Shown: piece after piece, positions 36,060 through 46,200 of the stretch
Layout of the letters: each line of letters begins with the position of its first letter
Position numbering within the stretch: the stretch's first letter is position 1
Origin: Paenibacillus gorillae
GTDB taxonomy: Bacteria; Bacillota; Bacilli; Paenibacillales; Paenibacillaceae
Reading direction: 5' to 3'
DNA length: 61,188 bases
NCBI RefSeq assembly: GCF_000513275.1
Contig: NZ_CBVJ010000033.1
Coordinates: forward strand, 1-61,188
Program-made: the position numbers and the translations under genes
Notes under the pieces: generated by a model
Seen by the model: only the letters and a program-made list of their open reading frames with translations
What the model was told of the DNA's origin: nothing
Databases searched by the model: none

Positions 36060-36360
36060 ATGGCTGCTATCAAACCTTCAGGAGAGATGGTGCTACTTTA
36101 CAACATTTTGAAAAACAATCCGTCCATGCTGCAATTGTTTATTCAACAGCGCCTACAATCGCTGCAGCAAGCCGCTCAATTCACGCAGATCGGCGGCGCA
36201 GCTGCACCGCGCTACTTCGATTGGCGAATACTGCCCGGCATATGCTACAACCGCTAGACGCTTGCTTCGCCTTCAACGACGTCTTTTTGTTTTTCACGGT
36301 TACGAGCATGTTCGGCTTAGTTGTCGCCTACTGCTTCCCGTTCTTTACTCCATGTATTGT
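36060..36360 (+). pseudogene. Possible decayed tail of an MFS drug exporter
   Basis: Two short frames, offset by a frameshift, resemble the last part of a DHA2/EmrB-type exporter. The first (36060 on) ends in helical IQQRLQSLQQAAQFT. The second (36221 on) reads LDACFAFNDVFLFFTV then SMFGLVVAYCF, which looks like the final FNDxF-plus-membrane-span segment of such proteins. There is no ribosome site or full gene. The stretch 35948-36412 holds nothing else I can name. The match is weak and by eye. Confidence 0.28.
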
Positions 36361-36412
36361 TCCAAACTTTTCAGATATTGTTCGCGCTTTGCTAGCACTG
36401 ACAGCATACTGC

Positions 36413-36450
36413 AAAATAAGCAGCCGCGATCTTTCGCGGCTGCTTATTTT
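36413..36450. terminator. Bidirectional terminator after the radical SAM gene
   Basis: A perfect palindrome: AAAATAAGCAGCCGCGA with its complement, with A and T tracts at both ends. It lies 16 bases past the stop of the radical SAM gene. Confidence 0.88.
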
Positions 36451-36465
36451 CATTCATTGCTATCG

Positions 36466-37344
36466 CTAAGTTCCAAAACGTTTGCGATAGCCGCATTTGC
36501 GGCATAACTCTTCGACCGCTTCCCGTCTTGAAAAACCTTCATAGAGCCGGGTTGCCCGCTCGCCTTCAACGATTTCAGAAAACGGCTGATCATTAATATT
36601 GCCAAGATCGATTACACCTTCGCCGTCCAGACAGCACGGTACAACGGTACCGTCTACCAGAATACCCGCTTGATTGCGAAGTCCGTGGCAGAAGCCTTTT
36701 CCGTCATCCTCCTCTGCCTTCAGATCCGGCCACTCAAATTCATAATCCTGATTAAGATATACACGATCAGTCAGCTTCAAGCCGCTTCCCGGCGATACAC
36801 GCTCCTCGATAAGGTAATCGAGCTCAAATTCCTTTTCAATAGTGGACAAAATCTCGCGGTTGCGGTTGCGCTGCGCATTTGTCATATTATCCTCGCTCAA
36901 ATTCCATAACCGCAGCGAAATGAGCATATCCGTCTGCTCCAGCGCCTCCCTAACGAACGAAAGCACACTGCCGATATAACCGTCTTTATCTACGGAGCCT
37001 TCATGTCCGTCAAAACTGTGTAAGGAAAAATTCATTTGGCGAATCGCTGGTTTCGTCAGCAGCTTTTGCTTATTTTTCTGCAGCAGCGTGCCGTTCGTCG
37101 TAATATTGACCTTAAAGCCCTTCTCATGGCTAATATCCAGCAGCTGATCGATCTTCGGATGAAGCAGCGGCTCGCCCTTCAGGTGAAAATAAATATAATC
37201 AGTATGCGGCTTGATCTGATCCAAGCGCATTGTGAAATCTTCCACTGCTATAAATCCTTTCGCCCGCTGGGTTTGCGGACAAAAGCTGCATGCCAAATTG
37301 CAGATGCTCGTTATTTCCATATAGAACTTTTTGAACTTCTTCAT
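36466..37344 (-). CDS. Radical SAM/SPASM-type protein
   Basis: A 292-residue iron-sulfur enzyme. The radical SAM cluster motif CxxxCxxC is at Cys15, Cys19 and Cys22 (EITSICNLACSFCPQTQRAKG, read from residue 10). FHLKGEPLLHP and VNITTNGTLL are the next SAM-binding motifs. The C-terminal half has Cys-containing KGFCHGLRNQAGILVDGTVV then PCCLD and LCRKCGYRKR, consistent with a SPASM/twitch auxiliary cluster. Such proteins often modify peptides or act in anaerobic sulfatase or cofactor maturation. No precursor peptide gene or partner is adjacent, so the substrate is unknown. The ATG at 37344 follows GGAG by nine bases. Confidence 0.87.
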   Translation of the reverse strand: MKKFKKFYMEITSICNLACSFCPQTQRAKGFIAVEDFTMRLDQIKPHTDYIYFHLKGEPLLHPKIDQLLDISHEKGFKVNITTNGTLLQKNKQKLLTKPAIRQMNFSLHSFDGHEGSVDKDGYIGSVLSFVREALEQTDMLISLRLWNLSEDNMTNAQRNRNREILSTIEKEFELDYLIEERVSPGSGLKLTDRVYLNQDYEFEWPDLKAEEDDGKGFCHGLRNQAGILVDGTVVPCCLDGEGVIDLGNINDQPFSEIVEGERATRLYEGFSRREAVEELCRKCGYRKRFGT

Positions 37345-37448
37345 GCCGGAATGCTCCAATCTGGTAAATGCCTGTTTCTCTACCTATTAGGTTATTATAC
37401 CATCATCGGGCTCACTCAGCCTATCTTTAACTTCTAGTGCACCATAAC

Positions 37449-37503
37449 CCGGCCTCGCTGCGCGTTTTGGTTCATGCTGCCGTTCTTGATTCTATTTCCC
37501 ATC
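37449..37503. repeat. Dispersed repeat, copy 1
   Basis: About 55 bases similar to 61104-61160, sharing the 19-base identity TCGCTGCGCGTTTTGGTTC (37455-37473), then an imperfect CTGCCGT..TT.ATTC.ATT.CC block. It lies at the edge of a gene desert (37345-38240) where no coding region is seen. Confidence 0.6.
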
Positions 37504-37714
37504 GCTTACATGTTGATATATGAACGAATCTTCAAAATGTCATCCTGAACTCAAAACGCTCCGCTCACCCTACAACGCTGCAAACAATAGAAAACATTAG
37601 TTCAAACAGTAAACATAAAAACAATAAGCAGAAGTAGACTGCTACAAACACCCCATTCACTTCTGCCTCGATTAATCACCCGTTTCCCACAACAACTTCA
37701 AGAAAGTAACCTGC

Positions 37715-37928
37715 AACGAACCTGCTTCGCAATTTAACGAAGGTCGGATCGCAAATTGTACTCAAAATGCACAAATGTCAGCTGCTTTCGAGTATTAGCG
37801 AAGGGATTTTCGCTACTGGGGAAGCTAGGTTCTCCAACAACGAAATTTAGTTCGCTGTAGCGTTGAGCATACTTGTCTAGGCTGCGTGTAGCGAAATCCA
37901 ATTCGCTCTTTAGCGAAGCAGGTTCGTT
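37715..37928. repeat. Inverted-repeat-bounded non-coding element with GCGAA hairpins
   Basis: A 214-base block bounded by perfect 16-bp inverted repeats, AACGAACCTGCTTCGC (37715-37730) and GCGAAGCAGGTTCGTT (37913-37928). Inside are several smaller hairpins built on TAGCGAA/TTCGCTA: TTAGCGAAGGGATTTTCGCTA, CGAAATTTAGTTCG, and TAGCGAAATCCAATTCGCT (the first read in two parts). No reading frame or transposase is present. It resembles a miniature inverted-repeat element or a structured non-coding repeat. No clear target-site duplication was found. Confidence 0.6.
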
Positions 37929-37947
37929 AGAGGTGCTTGTTCATGAA

Positions 37948-38035
37948 TCAAAATGTAAAAATGCAGGTTGTCAGCGGCATTATCGACGATTGAAATCGTC
38001 ATATTGCTGCAAATATGCAGGTTGATGGGGGAACT
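37948..38035. repeat. TCAAAATG/TGCAG repeat, second locus
   Basis: TCAAAATGTAAAAATGCAG then GTTGTCAGCGGC matches the block at 19333 (TCAAAATGCAAATCTGCA then TGTTGTCAGCTGC). A shorter relative lies at 37762 (CTCAAAATGCACAAATGTC, then AGCTGC) inside the neighbouring element. A small hairpin CGACGATT/AATCGTC follows. The stretch 38036-38240 holds no gene that I can support. Confidence 0.5.
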
Positions 38036-38240
38036 GGAGGAAAAAGTGCCCAGAGGGGAAAGCAGGTTCCTTATTGGCAGAGGAATAAAGGGTGGCGGCG
38101 GTCTAATCAGTGACTACTGCTTAGATCCAGCAATTTGTGAGAGGTCAAATGTCCAGAGATTTAGTTAGTTGCTTACGTGTAGCTTATATCCATCAGTAGT
38201 GCTAGGAGGATGGTTTGATCGTTTATTACTGTTCTACATT

Positions 38241-38281
38241 AGAAAGCGGGGCGGCCTTGTTCAGAGGCCGCCCCGCTTTCT
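38241..38281 (-). terminator. Strong GC-rich terminator of the GH18-like gene
   Basis: Perfect 16-bp arms AGAAAGCGGGGCGGCC and its complement around a nine-base loop, ten bases after the stop codon. The T tail is poor, but the stem is strong. Confidence 0.8.
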
Positions 38282-38290
38282 GCTACAATT

Positions 38291-39565
38291 CTATGATTTC
38301 TCTTTCACTGCCGAAGCCGACACTGCTGCTTCCATTCCATCTGTGTATTGCCTGAACAGACCAAGCCGCCAGAATGCGGCGCCTTTTAATCCATTTCGCT
38401 TGACCAAGCCAAGCTTATCATCGATAGAGTCGGGCTTTTCGGCGCTCATGTCAATACCGAGCAGCAGCTTATTGGCTGGTACGCCCGCCTTCAGCGTCAT
38501 TTCAATCGCTTCATTTACTTTGCTGTTCGGCTCAGGAACTTGGGATCCTATTCCTGCCGGATTGTATTTATAAGCCATCAGGATCAGATCATCCACGATA
38601 GTCGCCAGCGTTTTATAATCATAGCCAAGATAAGCGCTATTCGATGCATGGACAGCAATCGATAATGCAGTATCAGCAGGCAGAGCCGCTTTCAGCTGCT
38701 TCACATAGTTGTTTAGCAGTTTTTGCTGTTCCTGCTTATCTAACTTGAAGCCCAGCCCTTCGAAATCGAGCACAACCCCGCCAAACTGATAATCGGTCAC
38801 AGCAGCGGCGATTCCCTCTATCGAATCGGCGCGAAGCGTCTCGCTGCCCAGCATCTTCGTCAGCTCGCCTTGCCCGTCAACCGAATAGACCATCAAATAA
38901 GGCTTGATGCCGTTAGTCCCGGCATCATCAATCAACGATTGTGCAGTCGTCTCGCCAGACGACTCCGGAATACGGTATTCGGCACCAGTCAGTGTAAACT
39001 TGCCGTCCCGGTCAATTCGGCTCCATCCGAATGCAACCGAATTCATCGAATCTATTAAATCCTTCTCTTTAAAAGATTGCAGCGCATAGAAAGCGCGCAA
39101 ATGCATCTCCTTTTGCGGAGATACGATCGTAACTGTTGAGGTCTCCTGCTTCCAGCCTACCGTTGCGCCGAACTGCGTACTGAAAAAGCTAAGCGGAATG
39201 AGCACGCGATTGCTGCGCATCGCGGCAGCAGCAGGCAAGTTTACCTTTTGCCCGTTGACCACCGCTGTTTTCGAGCCGACCTGAAGCTTTACCGTGACAG
39301 CTTTGCCGTCTTTGGTACCTGCAGCCGTTACCGTATTACTGGATGATTCCCACTTCACTCCGATACCAAGCGCCTCACCGATTGTCCGGAAAGGCACGAG
39401 CGTAACGCCATTCTCGATAATCGGCGGCGAGTCAAACGCCAGCGGCACATCATCTAATAGAATCGTCGCCGTAGCTGCGGCGTTTGCTGCCTGCGAAGGA
39501 ACTGATCCTTGCAATACGACAGCGGCTAAAATTGCAGCAACTGCGGTCTTTCCCCATTTTCGCAT
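38291..39565 (-). CDS. Secreted protein: copper-amine-oxidase-type stalk plus GH18-like domain
   Basis: A 424-residue exported protein. The signal peptide covers residues 1-30 (KTAVAAILAAVVLQGSV, then SQAANAA). Residues 32-150 form a copper amine oxidase N-terminal-like stalk domain: LLDDVPLAFDSPPIIENGVT, LVPFRTIGEALGIGVKW and RVLIPLSFFSTQFGATVGW. Residues 158-410 are a TIM-barrel of the GH18 chitinase-like or spore YaaH-like type. The catalytic strand reads FGGVVLDFEGL, keeping the Asp-x-Glu end but lacking the earlier Asp of DxxDxDxE. Activity on peptidoglycan or chitin is therefore uncertain. Transcribed alone. Confidence 0.82.
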   Translation of the reverse strand: MRKWGKTAVAAILAAVVLQGSVPSQAANAAATATILLDDVPLAFDSPPIIENGVTLVPFRTIGEALGIGVKWESSSNTVTAAGTKDGKAVTVKLQVGSKTAVVNGQKVNLPAAAAMRSNRVLIPLSFFSTQFGATVGWKQETSTVTIVSPQKEMHLRAFYALQSFKEKDLIDSMNSVAFGWSRIDRDGKFTLTGAEYRIPESSGETTAQSLIDDAGTNGIKPYLMVYSVDGQGELTKMLGSETLRADSIEGIAAAVTDYQFGGVVLDFEGLGFKLDKQEQQKLLNNYVKQLKAALPADTALSIAVHASNSAYLGYDYKTLATIVDDLILMAYKYNPAGIGSQVPEPNSKVNEAIEMTLKAGVPANKLLLGIDMSAEKPDSIDDKLGLVKRNGLKGAAFWRLGLFRQYTDGMEAAVSASAVKEKS

Positions 39566-39640
39566 GCTAGATTCCCTCCAAATATACTAATATCTGTCTA
39601 TTATATCAGAGGAAACGCTATGAACCAAATTATGGAGCTG

Positions 39641-41503
39641 CTAGACTGATAGACTGCGATGCATATCAGCGTAAACGCCCGCTCCTCGCATCAGCTCGTC
39701 ATGAGAGCCCTGCTCGACGATTTGGCCGCGGTCGATGACGATAATCGTATCTGCGTTCTGAATGGTCGAAAGCCGGTGCGCAATGACGAAGCTGGTTCGG
39801 CCCTCCATCATCTTCAGCATCGCTTCTTGGATTTTCAGCTCGGTCCGGGTGTCAATGCTGCTGGTCGCTTCATCCAAAATAAGAATCGACGGATTGGCCA
39901 GCATCGCCCTGGCGATCGCAAGCAGTTGCCGCTGACCTTGGCTCAAATTGCCGCCATTCTCTGTCAAAGGGGTATCGTATTGCTGCGGCAGCCTGCGGAT
40001 GAAGCCCTCTGCGCCTGCCATCCGTGCGGCAGTCTTCACTTCCTCATCGCTAGCATCCGGCTTACCGTATTTCATATTTTCTTTAACCGTGCCCGAGAAC
40101 AAATAAGTGTCCTGCAGCACGATGCCGAAGCTGCGCCGCAGGCTGTCTCTCGTATAATTGCGAATATCGATGCCATCAATTGAAATCGAACCGCCGGATA
40201 CATCGTAAAAACGAGCTAACAGATTAATAACCGTCGTCTTGCCTGCGCCCGTTGGACCAACGAGTGCGGTACTGCTCCCAGCCTCTGCTGTGAAGCTCAT
40301 ATTTTGTACAATCGGTGAATCACTGCGATAGCCGAATCGTACGCCTTGGAATTCGACCTTGCCTCGCGGATTCACGAGTTCCACCGCTCCTGGAGGATCA
40401 TTCTCTTCTTCTTGTTCATCCAGCACCTCAAATACCCGTTCCGCCCCCGCAATACCCGATTGCAGTACATTGTACACGTTAGCCAAATCATTAAGCGGTC
40501 TGACGAACTGCCTCGAGTAGCTCAAAAAACTCGCTATAACACCGACGGTAATCATCCCTTTTACGGCCATAATCCCGCCTGCAATGGCAACGGCAGCAAA
40601 CCCCAAATTACTGATTACTGCGAGGAGCGGCATCATGAAGCCCGACCAAATCTGCGCCCGCGTGCTAACTTTCCGCAATTGCTCGTTAACACCTTGAAAT
40701 TCCGTAATAGCGGTACGTTCATAATTGAAAGCTTTAACCGCAAGAAAACCAGATACGGTTTCCTCCATTTGCCCGTTCAGCTTGCCTAATTCCGCCTGCT
40801 GCGCCTTGAATAGCTGCTTCGTGCGCCGCGTCACCGTTCTTGCCAGCAGATAAACGAGCGGAACCGTAATGAGGCTTGCTAAAGTGAGCAGCGGACTAAG
40901 CACCAGCATCATAATCAGAGAGCCAATCAGCATAATGCCTCCGCTCATCAGCTGTGCCGCCGTCTGCGAGACCGAGGTGCTGACATTATCGATGTCATTG
41001 GACAACCGGCTCATCAGTTCACCATGCCTGCGCGTATCGAAGTAGACAAGCGGCAGCTTTTGCAGCTTGCTGAAAAGCGTTTTACGAAGCCTGCTCACGA
41101 TTCGCTGAGAAATGCCAGCCATCATCCAGCCCTGCACCAAGTTGAATGAGGCATCGATTACGTAAGCGCCCAATAAGACTAAAAGCACCGTATGCAGCAG
41201 GTTAAAATTCACTTGATTGTCAATCGTCATGGCATCAATGGCTCTGCCGATCAGGTAGGGGCCAAGCAGTACAACTCCTGTCCCTGCCAAAATAAATAAA
41301 AAAACAATCATAAGGCGCTTTCGCTCATCGCCCATATAACTCCATAATCGCAATAGCGTTCCTTTGAAGTTTTTCGGTTTTTGTACCGCTCCCCGATTCA
41401 TGCCAGGTCTTCCCGGAGCTAGCTGAATGCGATCCTGATCTGGCGGAGCAGCGCCTTGTCCGGCTTCCGGTCCTTTGCTTTTGCTGTTCCGTTCATCCTG
41501 CAT
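39641..41503 (-). CDS. ABC exporter half-transporter, catalytically complete subunit
   Basis: A 620-residue fused permease-ATPase. About 60 residues of charged N-terminal tail precede six spans (RLMIVFLFILAGTGVVLLGP onward). The ATPase domain has Walker A VGPTGAGKTT, signature NLSQGQRQLLAIARAM, Walker B ILILDEATSSIDTRT with the catalytic Glu, and H-loop IAHRLS. It forms a heterodimer with the upstream ABC gene, whose stop it overlaps by 11 bases. The pair resembles multidrug exporters such as YfiBC/BmrCD/LmrCD. AAGGAGG precedes the ATG. The substrate is unknown. Confidence 0.9.
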   Translation of the reverse strand: MQDERNSKSKGPEAGQGAAPPDQDRIQLAPGRPGMNRGAVQKPKNFKGTLLRLWSYMGDERKRLMIVFLFILAGTGVVLLGPYLIGRAIDAMTIDNQVNFNLLHTVLLVLLGAYVIDASFNLVQGWMMAGISQRIVSRLRKTLFSKLQKLPLVYFDTRRHGELMSRLSNDIDNVSTSVSQTAAQLMSGGIMLIGSLIMMLVLSPLLTLASLITVPLVYLLARTVTRRTKQLFKAQQAELGKLNGQMEETVSGFLAVKAFNYERTAITEFQGVNEQLRKVSTRAQIWSGFMMPLLAVISNLGFAAVAIAGGIMAVKGMITVGVIASFLSYSRQFVRPLNDLANVYNVLQSGIAGAERVFEVLDEQEEENDPPGAVELVNPRGKVEFQGVRFGYRSDSPIVQNMSFTAEAGSSTALVGPTGAGKTTVINLLARFYDVSGGSISIDGIDIRNYTRDSLRRSFGIVLQDTYLFSGTVKENMKYGKPDASDEEVKTAARMAGAEGFIRRLPQQYDTPLTENGGNLSQGQRQLLAIARAMLANPSILILDEATSSIDTRTELKIQEAMLKMMEGRTSFVIAHRLSTIQNADTIIVIDRGQIVEQGSHDELMRGAGVYADMHRSLSV

Positions 41504-43247
41504 GGCTGCCTGCCTCCTTGCCGGTCTGAGAACGATAGATTTCTTGATAGACGCTGCATCGCACCATTAACTCGTCATGCGTACCGCTGCCTACGATCTC
41601 CCCATCGTCGAGCACAATGATTTTATCTGCATCTCTGACCGACGAAATACGCTGTGCCACAAGCAAAGTCGTCGTCTGTCTCGCAAACTGGCGAATCGCC
41701 TGCTTGATTGAAGCCTCTGTCTTACTGTCCAATGCACTTGTGCAATCATCCAGCAGCAATATATCCGGCTTGCGGATAAGCGCCCGTGCAATGGACACCC
41801 GCTGTTTCTGCCCGCCGGAGAAATTAACGCCGCCTTGACCTAATAACGTACTATAGCCCTCTGGCATTTTCGAAATAAAGTCATGAGCAGATGCCATTAC
41901 TGCTGCTTCTTCAATCTCTTCCTCCGTAGCATCAGGCTTGCCAATCCGGATATTGTCGGCAACCTTTCCCGTAAACAGAATCGATTGCTGCGGCACTAGC
42001 GCTATCCTATCGCGCAGCTCCTCTGTATCCATCTCCTTAACGTCTACGCCATCAATACGAAGTACGCCAGATGTAGCATCGTAAAACCTTGGAATAAGGT
42101 GGATCAGGCTGCTTTTTCCGGAACCGGTTGAACCGATGATCGCCACCGTCTCTCCCGGCTCGCAGCGGAAGCTGATCGTTTTAAGCGCAGGCTCGCCGTC
42201 CGCTCCTTCATAAGAAAACGAGACCTGGTCGAATTCAATCGCGCCGTGAAGCTCCCTGCGTTTGCTGACCGATGAATTTTCTGCTGCAGCTTTTGTATCC
42301 ATTCCATCCTGTTCTGCCAGCACTTCTGTAATTCGGCCTGTGGAAGCTTTAGCTCTTACGAACATATTCGTAATCATCGTCATCGTTGTGAGAGAAAACA
42401 GAATTTGCGTCATATAATTGACGAACGCAATAATATGGCCGACTTGCATATTGCCGCCGTTCACTCGAATTCCACCCAGCCAGATAACAGCCACAATGCC
42501 AACGTTCATGGCAAATGTGACACCGGGGCTGAATAAAGCCATCAGCCGCTGCGTATGAATAGAACGTTTTTCATACTGTTCGTTAATGTCATTAAATTTA
42601 TCGACCTCATAGTCAAAACGGTTAAAGGCTTTCACAACTCTCACACCGGACAAATATTCGCGCATCGCGCTGTTCAACTTATCAAGAGCCATTTGCACCT
42701 TCAGGAAAAGCGGGAATCCAACTCGCATGTTCATTACAATGAGCAAGCCAACAATGGGAATAACGACAACAAGCACCAGTGATAAATACGGATTAAGCCG
42801 AAAAGCCATAATGATGCCTCCGATGCCAAGCAGCGGCGCTTTCACGAATACACGCATCATACCATTGACGAAGTTCTGCACTTGTGTGACATCGTTCGTA
42901 AGCCTGGTGACGAGTGATGCACGGTCGAATCGGTCGATCTGAGCGAAGCTGAGCCGTTGAATTTTTTCGAAAAGCTCCTCTCTCAGCTCCGACCCGAATC
43001 GCTGCGACACCCAGCTGGATACGATATTTCTGCCGGATGCACAGATCGCGCCAATTGCCGTTATGAACAGCATCCAGCCGCCAAGTCGTAATACGATATC
43101 CATGTCCCGCGAAGCAACGCCTTCATCAACGATCCGGGCCATGATGGTCGGCTGCAGCAGATCGACGAACGCTTCACCGGACACGAGCAGAATGGAGAAA
43201 GTAAACAATACACCGTATTTGCGGATGTACTTTGTCATATATCGCAA
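41493..43247 (-). CDS. ABC exporter half-transporter, degenerate-site subunit
   Basis: A 584-residue fused permease-ATPase with six spans. Walker A is IGSTGSGKSSL, the signature VNFSGGQKQRVSIARAL, and Walker B ILLLDDCTSALDSKT, where Asp replaces the catalytic Glu; the switch is Gln (VAQRIS) instead of His. This is the usual asymmetric pattern of heterodimeric exporters, in which this subunit contributes the weak ATP site. The start is TTG, seven bases after GGAG that lies within the last codons of the helicase gene; only four bases separate the two genes. It overlaps its partner by 11 bases. Confidence 0.9.
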   Translation of the reverse strand: MRYMTKYIRKYGVLFTFSILLVSGEAFVDLLQPTIMARIVDEGVASRDMDIVLRLGGWMLFITAIGAICASGRNIVSSWVSQRFGSELREELFEKIQRLSFAQIDRFDRASLVTRLTNDVTQVQNFVNGMMRVFVKAPLLGIGGIIMAFRLNPYLSLVLVVVIPIVGLLIVMNMRVGFPLFLKVQMALDKLNSAMREYLSGVRVVKAFNRFDYEVDKFNDINEQYEKRSIHTQRLMALFSPGVTFAMNVGIVAVIWLGGIRVNGGNMQVGHIIAFVNYMTQILFSLTTMTMITNMFVRAKASTGRITEVLAEQDGMDTKAAAENSSVSKRRELHGAIEFDQVSFSYEGADGEPALKTISFRCEPGETVAIIGSTGSGKSSLIHLIPRFYDATSGVLRIDGVDVKEMDTEELRDRIALVPQQSILFTGKVADNIRIGKPDATEEEIEEAAVMASAHDFISKMPEGYSTLLGQGGVNFSGGQKQRVSIARALIRKPDILLLDDCTSALDSKTEASIKQAIRQFARQTTTLLVAQRISSVRDADKIIVLDDGEIVGSGTHDELMVRCSVYQEIYRSQTGKEAGSHAG

Positions 43248-43251
43248 GCTG

Positions 43252-46200
43252 TCACTCCCCTTCTTCTAAAGCGGGGTTCGATTTCGTGTTGAATTGACTG
43301 AGCCAAAGCACGAGTGATTTCCGGTCGCGTTCAGCACCGAGCTGCTCCAGTTTTTTCCCCGCCTCGGACACAACCGCCTCTTCGCCGTTCCATTTGTCGA
43401 TGACAAGCTTCGTTAGTTTCTGCCTGCGAAGCAGTTCACCGAATACAGCTTGCAGCTCTTGCAGCACAACCGGTTCACTCGACTTTCCGGCTGCGGTCTT
43501 CCGATTGTCACTTGAATCGAATGTAAATACCCGCTTGCCGTTGCCCTCCATCCAATACAGCAGCTGCTCCCCTTTAAAAGCGAGATAATTGCCAGGCTTA
43601 CGGGCAAATGTGCAGCCCTCCCGCTCCGGCCAATCCATAATCAACCCAAAAGGGTTAGCCGGATCTACTGCAGAAAGCAAAGTAATCGCAGAGTTGCTTC
43701 CTTGAAGAAGCGGCTGGCGTATCGATTGTGCAAGTTCCGGTGTCGTAAACTGCATCGTCATCGTACCTTCGATAAAAATGCCGCGCGTAATGGTGCCCCA
43801 TTCCTCCAGCTTCCGCAAAACCGGCAGCAAATGCTCCCAGCTATATGGTGTTAAAGCGGTGACAAGCTCCTTCGTCACGATTCCGTAGCCATCGAGCAAA
43901 TGTCTAATCCAATAGGCTGGAGACGGCTCTTTGTCCGCACTTGCGCTTTCCAATTCGTGACCAGAGGCGGACTTCTCATCAACCAACGAGCCGGTCCAGT
44001 ACCATCGGCCAAGGCCCGATCCGCTTCGCGCCCAATCCTTCCCTTTCTTCCCTGCAGTTAGACGGAGCGGCGCGAATTGGTCATTAGACGCTTGACCTGA
44101 CCAGGCGAGCTCAAGCAGCTCCGACAACGTCTCCGTAGGCAATTGCCCTGCATCCCGGCTTAACCGAGTGAGGAAGCTCGCTCCGTTAGAACGCAAGCTT
44201 TCTAGAAGCTTGGGATGAGAAGCCTCTCGCTGTTGGCCCGCTTGCACATAAGGCTCATACAGCGGCTTATTTTCCGTCAGGAAGAAAGCGACCTTTCCTT
44301 CCTTCTCGCCTGCACTCTTGAGTCCCAGCCACAACACCTCACCCGTTGCGCATAGCAAATCAAGCTCTTCCTTCCGGTAATCTGCAAGCCTCGAAGGAAA
44401 TATAACGGTTTCCCAGAGCGATAATGGAAAATAAAGCCCCTGCAGCTTCTCGATAACCGTTCGCAAGCCCTCACCGCCTCGCAGCTGCGTCCCTTGAAGC
44501 GCATGCTGCTGGAGCGCAATTTGCGCGCACCAGCGCATCGGCTGAACAGGCGCCGTCGCCTTGCGCGCTTCTCCAATCGACAACTTGACGATTCTCGAAG
44601 CAGCGCGGCGGCCTGTCCATAACCGTTCCTCTGCACTTCCCGCGAACGGGGCTTGTACAATTACGCCTTGTTCGCGCAGCGTGTCGACCATTCGCTTCGC
44701 GGCTTGCAGATCGAGCATAGGATAACGCTCGTATAACTCCACCTCCGTGAAGGATAACACCTGCTCGGCATATCTTCCGATTATAAAAGCAGCGGATGTG
44801 CTGGTGTTAGGAAACTCAGCGTACACGTCCGCTTCATCACTGCATATCCACCTCTCGTTATCGAGATATCCTTGCTGCTGATCTCCAAAATCGATACGGA
44901 GCAGTTGACCTGACCGCAGAAGCACATCTGTCCATTCTCCAGCCTTCTCCCCGGCAATCTTGGTTAGCTCGGCCATACTCAAATCACCTCTGCTTTTCAA
45001 CAGGCGATACAAATCCTCCGGCGCTGCCATCCTCTCATGTTCTTCCTCCAGCCGTCTTCGCTCCATCTCAAGCACCTGCTCGGGAATGGACTTACGAACC
45101 GCATCATCGCCGAACAACCGGCCAGCTAGATCCTTGCTGACGCTCATCAGCTGCATTTGAATGGCAGCATCAAGACCGTCGCCCTCATAGACCCGCATAT
45201 TCACATAATCGGACAAAAACTGAGTAGCGAGTGTCGAAGGGAAATTCGTCTCGCGAATGACGACCTCGATCTGCCCGCTGCGAATTTGACCGAGCAGGTC
45301 GCGAAGTCTGTCCAAATCCAGATATTGATGGAGGCATTCTTTCACCGCCTCCGTCAAGTAAGGAAAGCGATCAGCATAAGGCAGCGCTTCCCGAAGCAGC
45401 TCTTCACTGCGCAGCCGTTTTTGCCATAGCGGCGTCCGGGTAAAGCTGCGCGACAGCAGCAGCGACGTTTCCGCGATATGGCGGAAAGCGATCGCAAGCA
45501 GCGGCGAACCGGTGATCCCTTCCATGAGAAGCGATTCCACATTTTCCGGTACGACATGCCAGATCGCTTGCAGCCAGGACTCGTCCCACTCCGGCAATAC
45601 AAATTCAATACCGTTGTCCTTGGCGTTTCCGTAAAGACGATAGGGCAGCAATTGCTCGAATTGACGCTCTATCGCCAGCAGCCACGTACGATTCACCCTT
45701 CTCCCGAACGGATTATGCATGATGACATGCGTCTGATTCATCACATCTTTGTAATGCTCAATAACGATCCGACGGTCGGTCGGCAGCTCGCTGAAGGCAA
45801 GCTGGGAGCGAACCAAGGAAATCAGCTGATTGGCCGTATAATCGTCCAAATAGTATTCGCTGTTTAACCAGTCGATAACTTGCTGATCCTGCGTTTCGGT
45901 GCCTCCTTTAACCTCGTCTTTCTCTGGCTCGTAGACCAGCCCTAGACGGCTTTGCAGCTCGGCCAGAAAAGAGCCAACCTGCACTCCGAGCGCATAGCTG
46001 CGGCCCGGACCTTCATTACGCCAGAACGGAATCTCGCTGAAGGAATTCGCCGCCTCTCCCACATAGATGCGGTCCTTGTCGATACGGCGGATCATCCAGG
46101 CATTCGTGCCCAGCTGGAATACGTCGCCAACCCGGCTCTCCTGCACAAATTCTTCATCCAGCTCGCCCAGATGCACACGGCTGTCCACATGATGAACGGG

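Noticed and set aside
37440..38240. Insertion sequence in the gene desert
   Set aside because: Inverted repeats exist, but no transposase fragment is found in any frame; it is recorded as a non-coding repeat instead.
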